A stretch of DNA of 64,000 nt, from the NCBI GenBank assembly GCA_002700365.1, contig PADB01000010.1:62001-126000 (forward strand), given 5' to 3'. This document shows, piece by piece, positions 56,801 through 64,000 of the stretch. Made by a program: the position numbers and the translations under genes. Within the stretch, counting starts at the first letter, position 1; each line of letters opens with the position of its first letter. Source of the stretch: Kordiimonas sp. (GTDB lineage: Bacteria; Pseudomonadota; Alphaproteobacteria; Sphingomonadales; Emcibacteraceae). Under the pieces are notes generated by a model. The model did no database searches and was not told the origin of the DNA. It saw only the letters and a program-made list of their open reading frames with translations.

Positions 56801-57757
56801 CGTCAGCAAAATCTGCTGCGGGTCTATCACAACTTTTGTCTGCATTGAAAATTGCTGGCCTGACGCTGGCAAGGTCGGCTGCACAACAGCCTCTCCTGCT
56901 AATGCCGTCACACTTTGCACCAGATCAGAAAGGTCACCCGCTTGTAAATTCAGTTTTCCTGAAAAGCCATTTTGTAGCTTCGTCCCACCTGCCTTATTTT
57001 GTCCTAAAACAAGTGTCCCGCGCAGATCCCCGCGTACGCGGTCCTGTTTTGTCATCACCATAAAATCAAGTGGCAAATGAAGACCGTCACGAGATTTGCC
57101 TATAGTGCCTGAAAACTTAAAGTCCTGCCCTGCGTGCCGGGCCCGTCCCGACAATGTAAATGGCCCCCGTAAGTTCTGCGCACTAATTTCTGTATTGATC
57201 CCATCTATACGCTTGTCCAGACCACGTTGTGCATCGTGATAAGTGAGGATACCCTGGCGCACTGTGAATTTATCCATACGGAAATCTTGTTGGCGCCCAA
57301 CACCATCCTGCGGGTCGGGGTCTTCGCTCCCCGCACCTAATACCCAATTCGGCTGGCCTTGTTGATTAATTTCCAATGCCAATACAGGCTCAACCAAAAC
57401 AATTTTTTCAATACTCACATTCCCGCGCAATAAGGCGAATAGCCCCAAATGACCTTCTACGCTTTTTAAACGTAATAGGTGGTCAGCCTGCCCACCGCTA
57501 TGGTTTGCTACAGTTACGTCTTCTGCTGATAAAGATAATGTAGGAAGTGTTGATAAGGTAATGTGCCCTGCAATGCGAACGTCACGCCCGGTCAATGAAG
57601 ATACAACGTCTTCAACCTGAGTACGGTATTCATTCCAGTTTAAAAAGCTCGGCACGATTAAAGCCGCCACTATGATAATAGCAACCCCGGCTCCCAGCCC
57701 CCAAAGTGCCTTCTTCAATACTTTCTCCGCCACATTCTTACCCAATGACCTTGTCAT
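53900..57757 (-). CDS. AsmA-family protein, giant
   Basis: 1285 residues. One N-terminal membrane helix (about 15-37) followed by AsmA-type repeats: LNWNEYRTQVEDVVSSLTGRDVRIAGHITLSTLPTLSLSAEDV at the start and, near the end, LSGKGTMTTSSGVINGIDIPMLSRQL...FKELTADVVAENGQISLKGADI. Long beta-strand-rich periplasmic body. Members of the AsmA-like clan bridge the two membranes and probably move phospholipids; this role is from family knowledge. The C-terminal 60 residues are Pro/Glu rich. Monocistronic, convergent with the RHH gene. Confidence 0.92.
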   Translation of the reverse strand: MTRSLGKNVAEKVLKKALWGLGAGVAIIIVAALIVPSFLNWNEYRTQVEDVVSSLTGRDVRIAGHITLSTLPTLSLSAEDVTVANHSGGQADHLLRLKSVEGHLGLFALLRGNVSIEKIVLVEPVLALEINQQGQPNWVLGAGSEDPDPQDGVGRQQDFRMDKFTVRQGILTYHDAQRGLDKRIDGINTEISAQNLRGPFTLSGRARHAGQDFKFSGTIGKSRDGLHLPLDFMVMTKQDRVRGDLRGTLVLGQNKAGGTKLQNGFSGKLNLQAGDLSDLVQSVTALAGEAVVQPTLPASGQQFSMQTKVVIDPQQILLTELDFDLGKSKGAGQLSVDLKTVPIIAATLKVNSVDVENWQPWIKWLMDHERTGDNSGTPSLPEAEDAPWNWLIALPDNVNGEATLAIGAMLYNGKIARQLEVVASMQHGMLTIEKANAILPGGADVKITAQTNVITPASVRADKSGQENTTDRIDQKSLSGTIQFNASNLRGFAEWLKFDVSSLPQGQLTGFQFRSDYQLKPEQLVIGNVSGLIDSTRFTGHVSYGLMPSPRWAVALEADRFNVDSYLFSIPDVGVENTDSTEFQWVLPPVLDAMDVEYDVRVARLNYAGIKTRGAHFAGRLQNQTLHLRHLNFANAAGLNVAMTGHGKGLTSQPELDLNFSISGDSLLPLVRQLNVDLPVDARNLGKGAFSGKLGISPEKMVFDVSGALGGTNLKATGNMRSATLKKFPHLGSVDVNIGAKNSSLVSMIQQFGGGLTPPRATDDRPIAALLHLTGSPSQLDVDGKMTIAGGDLTAKGALKQHRPTHDEAAGKGSVKALFEEYDYDLLITLHHPETIKFVRGLGIDYQPSAASLGKLDMKGILRQRNNKYNLLEITGQIGQMKFSGEGDFSSVGQQRHVQLQLTTGEIKADHLLPTTSQKNNEFGQWSRQPMVLDWMEGVDGLLSVNASRLIYQDYIFEQPRFTLTLKDQVLSLTGLTSRLFGGDVEMTGHFARSGNTSQKASGAPLPSLNLDVRLTNASLAKAAKTMAGINPVTSNVNFSGKYNASGLSQYALMSSLSGKGTMTTSSGVINGIDIPMLSRQLNDMKEMKGFKGLLSTVLARGQTPFKELTADVVAENGQISLKGADIHMDGAIGKMGGIIDVPNWRLKAAGQIALSAHQDAPPIGVNISGRVDKPIVTYQTDKLQKYVGGLIAANLLQQSLRKDNPGGGLQDLFGTIARPRAKEEEGPVNGPAAPLPDEQPPASSPEKDTPSSQKNGEKIIEDAGKLLFRNILTPKQQDNVVPAK

Positions 57758-57873
57758 ACTGCTGTATCAATACCACTTATGCAATGTATCATCATTGATA
57801 AAATCTAGGCGATATAAAGGCAACTGGAGTCCACGTCGCTCTTTGCCCTCATTTTATCAAAAAGACTGTATTA

Positions 57874-57890
57874 AGAGGATAATATCCTCT
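57874..57890. promoter_or_regulatory. 17-bp palindrome upstream of a thioesterase
   Basis: AGAGGATAATATCCTCT: exact 8-bp arms around one base, 30 bp before ATG 57921. Looks like an operator or a promoter-overlapping regulator site. No regulator gene is adjacent. Confidence 0.42.
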
Positions 57891-57920
57891 ACGATGTTGA
57901 TCGTTACCTATTGAAACATA

Positions 57921-58445
57921 ATGAATAATTTAAAGCAGCCGCTTATGACGCCAGACCAAAGTCCCCCTGTTCTGTTAGAAACACAAGTAAGGGCAGAATG
58001 GATCGACTATAACGGCCATATGAATGTCGCCTATTACGCACTTTTGTTCGATCAGGCGTTAGAAGCATTTTTAGATTCAGCCGGTCTTGGTCTGGATTAT
58101 GTACAGTCTGCTAAAAAATCTATGTTTGCACTGGAAAGCCACATTACTTATCAACATGAATTAACGCTGAATAATAAGGTTCATATCACCTTTCAACTAT
58201 TGGATATGGATAATAAGTTCATTCATTATTTCATGCGGCTTTATAACAGTGCCGACAACACTCTCTCTGCGACTATGGAACAAATTTCCATGCATGTAGA
58301 TATGGCAGATCGCCGGTCTGTGAGATTCGCGTCCCCGCAACTGGATTCCTTACGCAACGTGTATGAAGACCACACCGGTCGCTATGAGAATCCCTGGGAA
58401 ATGGGCAAATCTATAGGCATCCGCCGCAGCCAAAAGGATAATTAA
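57921..58445 (+). CDS. 4HBT-type thioesterase
   Basis: 174 residues, hotdog fold. VRAEWIDYNGHMNVAYYALLFDQALEAFL carries the conserved WxDxNGHMN...Y catalytic segment, and ESHITYQHELTLNNKVHITFQLLDMD the second strand set. This subgroup includes betainyl/carnityl-CoA thioesterases and long-chain acyl-CoA thioesterases; none can be picked. It precedes the pentapeptide-repeat gene by 18 bases. Confidence 0.87.
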   Translation: MNNLKQPLMTPDQSPPVLLETQVRAEWIDYNGHMNVAYYALLFDQALEAFLDSAGLGLDYVQSAKKSMFALESHITYQHELTLNNKVHITFQLLDMDNKFIHYFMRLYNSADNTLSATMEQISMHVDMADRRSVRFASPQLDSLRNVYEDHTGRYENPWEMGKSIGIRRSQKDN

Positions 58446-58468
58446 TCGGTCAGGTCAGCACAGTGAAA

Positions 58469-59080
58469 ATGCTATACAACAATATCATTGGCACAATTAA
58501 ATCTTTTCCCCTTCTCTCACAGTTATTACCTGCGGGGGCCAGCACCTCTCAGCAAAAAACCAATCCTGCCTCTACCAGGCAGAATATATGCTTTTTCTAT
58601 CTATATGCTTTTGCGTTTTTTTTGCTCAGCCATAGTGCAGCGATAGCCGCTTGCAGTGACCCCGCCACACCAGGCGTAGATTGGCAACGCTGTCTACGTG
58701 ACGGGCGCCCCTTTGTTGACGTCAACCTCAGCAGTGCAAAATTACGTAGTGCCATTTTCTCTAGAGCTGATCTTTCAAACAGCAATCTCAGTGAAGTAGA
58801 CGGCCGTCGTGTAAAATTTTTATCCGCCCAATTAACAAATACCAAACTGGATGGGGCAGATTTGCGTGAAGCTGATTTCACCAAAGCCATACTGGAAGGG
58901 GCAAGCCTCAAAAATGCCCGACTGGACCGCGCGCGCTTTTATCAAGCAAATCTGCGGGGAGCAGACCTGACGGCTGCGCGTCTTGACGATGCCGATCTTA
59001 CCCGTGCAGACCTGTCTGGTGCTCTTTGGACTGATGGCCAGAAACGTTGCGGCCCACAATCCATAGGGCAATGCAAATGA
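58469..59080 (+). CDS. Exported pentapeptide-repeat protein
   Basis: About 203 residues from ATG 58469 (GTG 58463 also possible). The region DVNLSSAKLRSAIFSRADLSN...ADLREADFTKAILEGASLKNARLDRARF...ANLRGADLTAARLDDADLTRADLSG holds about 17 A(D/N)LXX repeats, which fold as a right-handed quadrilateral helix. A hydrophobic stretch about 35-58 ending AIAACS looks like a signal or lipobox-like site but sits after 35-40 residues, so the true start may be later. Ends CGPQ...C. Function unknown. Stop overlaps the start of the Clc gene (ATGA). Confidence 0.82.
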   Translation: MLYNNIIGTIKSFPLLSQLLPAGASTSQQKTNPASTRQNICFFYLYAFAFFLLSHSAAIAACSDPATPGVDWQRCLRDGRPFVDVNLSSAKLRSAIFSRADLSNSNLSEVDGRRVKFLSAQLTNTKLDGADLREADFTKAILEGASLKNARLDRARFYQANLRGADLTAARLDDADLTRADLSGALWTDGQKRCGPQSIGQCK

Positions 59081-60864
59081 ACAGACACAATGCTTTCATT
59101 GCGCCGATAAGAAATATTTTTGCCCAAATTCATGACTACATGCAAAACAGCGATAAGCTGGTTACCACCTTGCTTGCCGTCTTCATCGGCGTGGGCATAG
59201 CCTATGCCGCGATCGGTTTTCGCCTGCTAGTCTTGGAAGTTCAGGACATCTTCTTACATAGCGACCAGGAAAATATTCTTCTGCACGCCACCACACTGGC
59301 ATGGTGGCAAATATTACTGGCTACCGTATCCGGCGGGCTGATTATCAGTGTACTTATCCGTTGGGCCCTCCCTGATGGACGGCTACTAAGTATCGCAGAG
59401 GTCATCGAAGCCAATGCTTTGCGTGACACACGCATTTCATTACGTCAGGGACTTGCCAGCGCATTGGCCGCCGCCACTGCACTCGGCGCAGGTTCTGCCG
59501 GCGGGCGCGAAGGCCCCGTTGTACATCTAGGGGCCACCCTTTCCGCACAAATTTCCCGCTATCTACACCTATCGCCGCACATGGCGCGTACCATTTTGGG
59601 CTGTGGTGTTGCCGCCGCGGTCTCGGCGAGCTTTAACGCTCCCATCGCTGGGGTCTTTTTTGCATTAGAAGTGATCCTTGGCCATTACGCCCTTCATGCT
59701 TTTGCTCCAATTGTTATTTCTTCAGTTGCCGCGACAATTGTCACACGCATCCATTTGGGGGATTTTCCTGCCTTTATACTGCCTGACTATCAGTCCCCTT
59801 CTCCCTTTGAATTTCCCGCATTTGTTATGTTGGGAGTCGTCTGTGCGCTCACGGCAATTATCTTTATTAAAAGTCTGCTTTATACAGAAAATTTCACCAA
59901 CAAATTACCTGTTCCCCGCTGGGCGCTTCCCCCGATCGGCGGACTGGGCGTTGGCCTCATCGCCATTATTTTTCCGGCGATCCTGGGTGTTGGCTATGGT
60001 GCAACAGATGCTGCACTTAAAGAAATGCTCAGCTTCGAGCTCATGTTAATGTTGATTGTTGCCAAAACCGCGGCCACCGCCATTTCATTGGCTTTTCGTT
60101 TCGGTGTCGGCGTCTTTAGCCCTTCGCTCTTTCTCGGGGCAATGGTCGGGGGAGCATTTGGTTTTCTTGCCACAGCAGCTTTCCCCGACTATTCCTCAGG
60201 TCAGGGGCTTTATGCCATTGTCGGCATGGCGGCTGTCGCATCAGCCACTTTAGGGGCCCCCATTTCCACATTATTGATGATTTTTGAATTGACCGGTGAC
60301 TATCAGATTACGCTGGCCTTAATGGCGGCAGTTGTGGTCGCCAACCTCATTACCAATCATTATCTAAAAACAAAGTCTTTATTCTTCATTCAACTTGCCG
60401 GGCGCGGCATCTACCTTGAAGGGGGACGTGTACGCCACCTGCTGCGCACTACATTCATGCGTGAACTAATGAAAGACGACTATGTTACTGTCGGACAAAC
60501 AGCGTCACAGGAGCGGATACGGGAACTATTTCGCGAACATCGTCATGGACAAATTTTCGTTTTAGATGAGATGGGACGTCTCAGTGGTATGATTACTTTC
60601 GCCGATGTCCGCAAAACAATACTGGATGAAAACCCAGAGGAAGAGAAAACTGTCACCGCGGCCGATATGCTACGTCCCTTAAATCATGTGTTAGTACCAT
60701 CAGATAACCTTGAAACGGCTTTCAAAACTATGGAACGTGCCGGTGAAGACGTACTCCCTGTGGTCACATCAGATGCCCAGTCAGAAGTCGTTGGTATTAT
60801 CCACCATAAAGATGTGCTTATGGCTTACAACAGAGCCCTCACAGATGAACAAAGCAATGCTTAA
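59077..60864 (+). CDS. CLC chloride channel/transporter with CBS pair
   Basis: 595 residues from ATG 59077 (AGGG upstream; overlapping the previous stop as ATGA). The gating-glutamate motif GAGSAGGREGPVVHLG and GVGVFSPSLFLGAMVGG are clear CLC signatures. The first motif, normally GSGIPE, reads LLSIAEVIEA, losing the Pro and the usual Ser position. A C-terminal CBS pair (about 460-590) may bind nucleotides. Could be a chloride/proton antiporter or a passive channel. Confidence 0.9.
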   Translation: MNRHNAFIAPIRNIFAQIHDYMQNSDKLVTTLLAVFIGVGIAYAAIGFRLLVLEVQDIFLHSDQENILLHATTLAWWQILLATVSGGLIISVLIRWALPDGRLLSIAEVIEANALRDTRISLRQGLASALAAATALGAGSAGGREGPVVHLGATLSAQISRYLHLSPHMARTILGCGVAAAVSASFNAPIAGVFFALEVILGHYALHAFAPIVISSVAATIVTRIHLGDFPAFILPDYQSPSPFEFPAFVMLGVVCALTAIIFIKSLLYTENFTNKLPVPRWALPPIGGLGVGLIAIIFPAILGVGYGATDAALKEMLSFELMLMLIVAKTAATAISLAFRFGVGVFSPSLFLGAMVGGAFGFLATAAFPDYSSGQGLYAIVGMAAVASATLGAPISTLLMIFELTGDYQITLALMAAVVVANLITNHYLKTKSLFFIQLAGRGIYLEGGRVRHLLRTTFMRELMKDDYVTVGQTASQERIRELFREHRHGQIFVLDEMGRLSGMITFADVRKTILDENPEEEKTVTAADMLRPLNHVLVPSDNLETAFKTMERAGEDVLPVVTSDAQSEVVGIIHHKDVLMAYNRALTDEQSNA

Positions 60865-61010
60865 TTGCCCGCCGCCATATCATGTCGCCCTGAAATTATC
60901 TCTGTGATTACCCTCTGCCGGCATAACGGCTCCCGTGATAATTCACAGCCCCTGCTCTTCTAATGATATTTCCCTACACAATATCTCAATATAGGGTATA
61001 CAAAAACACT

Positions 61011-63344
61011 ATGTCTGATCCATTTGACCTTGATACTCTTTCTGATCCCTCTGCAGTGCCAGAACAAGCGTCAGCGGCGACTTCAGCGCCGCCGCCACCC
61101 AACACGCACGCCACCTATTTAGAAGGATTAAACCCACCACAACGCGAAGCCATAGAGCAGTTAGACGGCCCTGTTCTTGTGCTCGCCGGGGCCGGGACCG
61201 GTAAAACACGTGTCTTAACATCGCGTCTTGTCCATTTGTTGGCCACTGGTAACGCCTGGCCGGGACAAATACTGGCTGTGACTTTTACGAACAAAGCTGC
61301 CCGCGAAATGCGCGAACGTGTCGAACAAATGGTGGGAGACCATATTGATGGCATGCCGTGGCTGGGAACGTTTCATGCCATTGCCGCCCGCATTTTGCGC
61401 CGCCATGCAGCAATACTGGGGCTAGATAGTAACTTTACAATTCTCGATACTGACGATCAGGTCAGGCTGCTCAAACAAATCATTGAAGCAGAAGGTCTCG
61501 ATGAAAAACGGTGGCCTGCAAAATTATTAGCCGCTCAGATTGACAGCTGGAAGAACCGTGCACTGACCCCCGACAAAGTGCCAGAAGGCGAAGCCGCCGC
61601 CTTTGCCAACGGTCTTGGGCGTCGTCTGTATCAGGCTTATCAAGACCGTCTTAAGGTTGTAAACGCTACTGATTTTGGCGATTTATTATTGCATTGTCTC
61701 ACGCTGTTTCTAAAACACAAAGACATATTGGAAGATTACCAGCGTCGCTTCCGCTACATTCTGGTAGATGAATATCAGGATACGAATGTCGCACAATATT
61801 TATGGTTACGGCTTCTGGCCCAACAAAGCAGAAACATCTGTTGTGTAGGGGATGACGATCAATCCATCTATGGTTGGCGCGGGGCAGAAGTTGGTAACAT
61901 TCTCCGCTTCGAAGAAGACTTTCCTGATGCCAAAGTCATTCGACTGGAACAAAACTATCGCTCCACCTCTCATATCCTTGGAGCCGCCAGTGGGTTGATT
62001 GCCGCTAATCAGAGCAGACTGGGCAAAACATTATGGACCGCGGCAGATGGTGGGGAAAAAGTCACTATCAAAGGCGTATGGGATGGCCGCGAAGAGGCCC
62101 GACAAATAGGCGAAGAAATTGAACAATTACAACGAAAACAAAAACGTCTAAGCGACATTGCAATTTTAGTCCGCGCAGGTTTTCAGACCCGTGAGTTTGA
62201 GGAACGTTTTTTCACCTTAGGCCTGCCCTATCGCATTATCGGCGGATTAAGATTCTACGAACGCCAGGAAATCCGTGATGCTATTGCTTATTTACGCGTC
62301 ATTGCCCAACCCAATGATAGCCTGGCCTTTGAACGCATACTTAATGTGCCCAAAAGGGGCCTTGGCCCTGCAACTCTACAACGCCTGCATCAACTTTCAC
62401 GCGCCCAAGCCATAAGTCTGCCCACAGCCGCAGGACAGTTAATCGAAACCGATGAATTACGTCCGCAGGCCCGTAAAAAATTGCAAAAATTACTGGATGA
62501 TTTTGATCGCTGGCGGGCCTTACAAATCACAACAGACCATATGGATCTCACGGATACGGTGTTAGAAGAGTCCGGCTATACAGACATGTGGCAAGCAGAC
62601 AAATCACCAGAGGCTCCCGGACGTCTTGATAACTTGTCCGAATTGGTGCGCGGCATGGAACAATTCGCAGATCTCGGAGAATTCCTGGAACACATCAGCC
62701 TCGTCATGGATAATGAAGCCAACGACAGTCAGGATAAAGTCACAATCATGACCCTCCACGGGGCAAAGGGACTGGAATTTGATACCGTGTTCTTGCCGGG
62801 CTGGGAAGAAGAACTATTCCCACATCAACGTTCTCTGGACGAAGCAGGACAACGAGGACTAGAAGAAGAGCGACGTCTGGCCTATGTCGGGATTACCCGC
62901 GCCCGTAAAAATGCCCATATATACTATGCCGCCCAAAGATACATGTATGGACAATATAAAAGCTGTATCCCCTCACGCTTTATTAATGAATTACCCGCAG
63001 ATCATATAGAACATCAGGGACAAGCGGGCATGTTCGCGGGAGATACAAATCAAAACCCGCTTTCATCCTCTGCCTGGGCAAACGAAGGCATCCATGAATA
63101 TCAAATGAACCGTCGACGGGCGGCTTTCTCGCAGTCCGCCACAAACATTGAGGCCCAGAAAAGAAAAATACGTGAAGCCAGCGAAGCCCGTCATCAGGAC
63201 AGCGGTTACGCTATCGGCACCCGCGTATTCCATGACAAATTTGGCTATGGTGTCATCACGGCACTGGATGGCAATAAACTGGAAATAGATTTTGAACATG
63301 GCTCTACGCGTAAATTAATGGAAAGCTTTGTCAAACCCGCATAG
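61011..63344 (+). CDS. uvrD: UvrD/PcrA-type DNA helicase
   Basis: 777 residues from ATG 61011 (frame open from 60963). Superfamily 1A motifs in order: LNPPQREAIEQL (Q), AGAGTGKTRVL (Walker A), FTNKAAREMRERV (Ia), VDEYQDTN (II), VGDDDQSIYGWRGA (III), LEQNYRST (IV), TMTLHGAKGLEFDTVFLPG (V) and AYVGITRARKNAHI (VI). The C-terminal Tudor-like GTRVFHDKFGYGVITALDGNKLEIDFEHG is a PcrA/UvrD trait. Unwinds DNA in repair and removes RecA. Confidence 0.96.
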   Translation: MSDPFDLDTLSDPSAVPEQASAATSAPPPPNTHATYLEGLNPPQREAIEQLDGPVLVLAGAGTGKTRVLTSRLVHLLATGNAWPGQILAVTFTNKAAREMRERVEQMVGDHIDGMPWLGTFHAIAARILRRHAAILGLDSNFTILDTDDQVRLLKQIIEAEGLDEKRWPAKLLAAQIDSWKNRALTPDKVPEGEAAAFANGLGRRLYQAYQDRLKVVNATDFGDLLLHCLTLFLKHKDILEDYQRRFRYILVDEYQDTNVAQYLWLRLLAQQSRNICCVGDDDQSIYGWRGAEVGNILRFEEDFPDAKVIRLEQNYRSTSHILGAASGLIAANQSRLGKTLWTAADGGEKVTIKGVWDGREEARQIGEEIEQLQRKQKRLSDIAILVRAGFQTREFEERFFTLGLPYRIIGGLRFYERQEIRDAIAYLRVIAQPNDSLAFERILNVPKRGLGPATLQRLHQLSRAQAISLPTAAGQLIETDELRPQARKKLQKLLDDFDRWRALQITTDHMDLTDTVLEESGYTDMWQADKSPEAPGRLDNLSELVRGMEQFADLGEFLEHISLVMDNEANDSQDKVTIMTLHGAKGLEFDTVFLPGWEEELFPHQRSLDEAGQRGLEEERRLAYVGITRARKNAHIYYAAQRYMYGQYKSCIPSRFINELPADHIEHQGQAGMFAGDTNQNPLSSSAWANEGIHEYQMNRRRAAFSQSATNIEAQKRKIREASEARHQDSGYAIGTRVFHDKFGYGVITALDGNKLEIDFEHGSTRKLMESFVKPA

Positions 63345-63367
63345 CCTACTCATAGACAGGATAATGA

Positions 63368-64000
63368 ATGACCACTGGTTGGAAACTTTCTTTGCGTGTC
63401 CCTGACACACTCGCTGCATCGTTATGTGATGAGCTATTGAATAGTGCTGACTATGAAAATTCACCCAGTCTTAGTGATTTTGAAATTGAAGACCAACCGG
63501 GTTATCGCCTGATCGAAGCCTATTATACCCACGCACCTGTCGAAGCGCATATCGCGAAAATCATCACCGATACGGCGCGTGCAATTGACACAAAGTCTCC
63601 CGATTACGAACTTGCGCCGCTTCCTGATTTAAATTGGGTTACGGAATCACAGAAACAGTTACAACCTGTTCATACCGCCGGTTTCTACGTTCACGGTAGC
63701 CATGACAGCCATAGCATTCCCGCCACATCCATCCCGTTGCTCATTGAAGCGGGCATGGCATTCGGCACCGGTCAGCACGAAACAACCCGCGGCTGCCTCA
63801 TGGCTATTACAGATTTAAAACGCCGTATTCTGCCCCGCCGTTGTTTGGATGTGGGAACGGGCACTGCTGTTCTCGCCATGGCGATGGCTAAACTATGGAA
63901 ATGTCCCGTTCTTGCGACAGATATTGACCCCGTTGCCACCCGGACCGCAGCACAAAATATTCGCGTCAATAAACTACCTCATCGCGCGCCTTATACAGAT
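63368..64000 (+). CDS. prmA: Ribosomal protein L11 methyltransferase, 5' part
   Basis: Open from ATG 63368 to the window end, 211 residues seen of about 290. PrmA layout: an N-terminal substrate-recognition domain, then GMAFGTGQHETTRGCL (about 130-145), SAM motif I CLDVGTGTAVLA (about 160-170) and ATDIDPVATRTAAQNIRVN. Trimethylates L11. It follows uvrD by 23 bases. Confidence 0.95.
   Translation, partial: MTTGWKLSLRVPDTLAASLCDELLNSADYENSPSLSDFEIEDQPGYRLIEAYYTHAPVEAHIAKIITDTARAIDTKSPDYELAPLPDLNWVTESQKQLQPVHTAGFYVHGSHDSHSIPATSIPLLIEAGMAFGTGQHETTRGCLMAITDLKRRILPRRCLDVGTGTAVLAMAMAKLWKCPVLATDIDPVATRTAAQNIRVNKLPHRAPYTD

Noticed and set aside
58715-58726. GTTGACGTCAAC palindrome
   Set aside because: Lies within the pentapeptide-repeat coding region and is short enough to occur by chance.

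Overview
The window is a 64 kb stretch of chromosome from an alphaproteobacterium. The strongest evidence is the circularly permuted, two-piece tmRNA gene near 50.8-51.1 kb, the alphaproteobacterial-type SspB adaptor directly downstream of it, and the run thyA-folA / hflK-hflC-DUF2065-Do protease / serB / miaA / ilvB-ilvH-ilvC, an order I remember from many alphaproteobacteria. G+C looks close to one half by eye, low for the class. I cannot name the genus. No rRNA, tRNA, insertion sequence, prophage or CRISPR array was recognised; this is housekeeping chromosome with small accessory patches.

Layout. 0-4.3 kb: the 3' end of a SpoVR-family gene, a class V aminotransferase, a small membrane methyltransferase, three small envelope genes (DUF6460, a lipoprotein, YqaE/Pmp3) and a TetR regulator. 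4.6-9 kb: an NSS-type Na+ symporter, a degenerate relative of the fused nucleotidyltransferase/CDP-alcohol phosphotransferase enzymes, an FKBP lipoprotein, a DUF423 protein and a 17-kDa-antigen-like lipoprotein. 9-11.7 kb: a PepSY protein / response regulator / histidine kinase operon. 11.8-19.4 kb: a TrxR-like ferredoxin-NADP reductase, then a likely exopolysaccharide patch (beta-helix protein, O-antigen-ligase/Wzy-like protein, FemAB/CelD-like GNAT) with an MscS channel and a DUF938 methyltransferase. 19.5-23.7 kb: dihydroorotase, YgfZ, 3-methyladenine glycosylase I and an LplT-like MFS carrier.

23.8-29.4 kb holds the complete rod-shape operon mreB-mreC-mreD-mrdA-rodA. 29.5-35.4 kb holds branched-chain amino acid synthesis (leuA; ilvB-ilvH-ilvC). 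leuA has a clear sigma70-type promoter and a roughly 280-nt leader with a 47-codon upstream ORF that looks like an attenuator. 35.6-41.7 kb: miaA, serB, a DegP/MucD protease, DUF2065 and HflC/HflK, a membrane quality-control set. 41.9-49.2 kb: Mrp, a CoA-binding protein, an outer-membrane-like protein, a rubrerythrin / CCG iron-sulfur protein / DUF3501 operon, a GST and a CBS-domain histidine kinase. 49.3-53.9 kb: folA, thyA, tmRNA, sspB, class I fumarase and an RHH protein. 53.9-64 kb: a giant AsmA protein, a thioesterase, a pentapeptide-repeat protein overlapping a CLC transporter, a UvrD/PcrA helicase and the 5' part of prmA, cut by the window end.

The most unusual signals are the leuA leader, the fused protein at 6.1-7.4 kb that keeps its fold signature but has lost its catalytic aspartates, the short 12-residue tmRNA tag beside its own adaptor gene, and several perfect palindromes just upstream of small genes. 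I saw no clearly new multi-gene defence or metabolic system.
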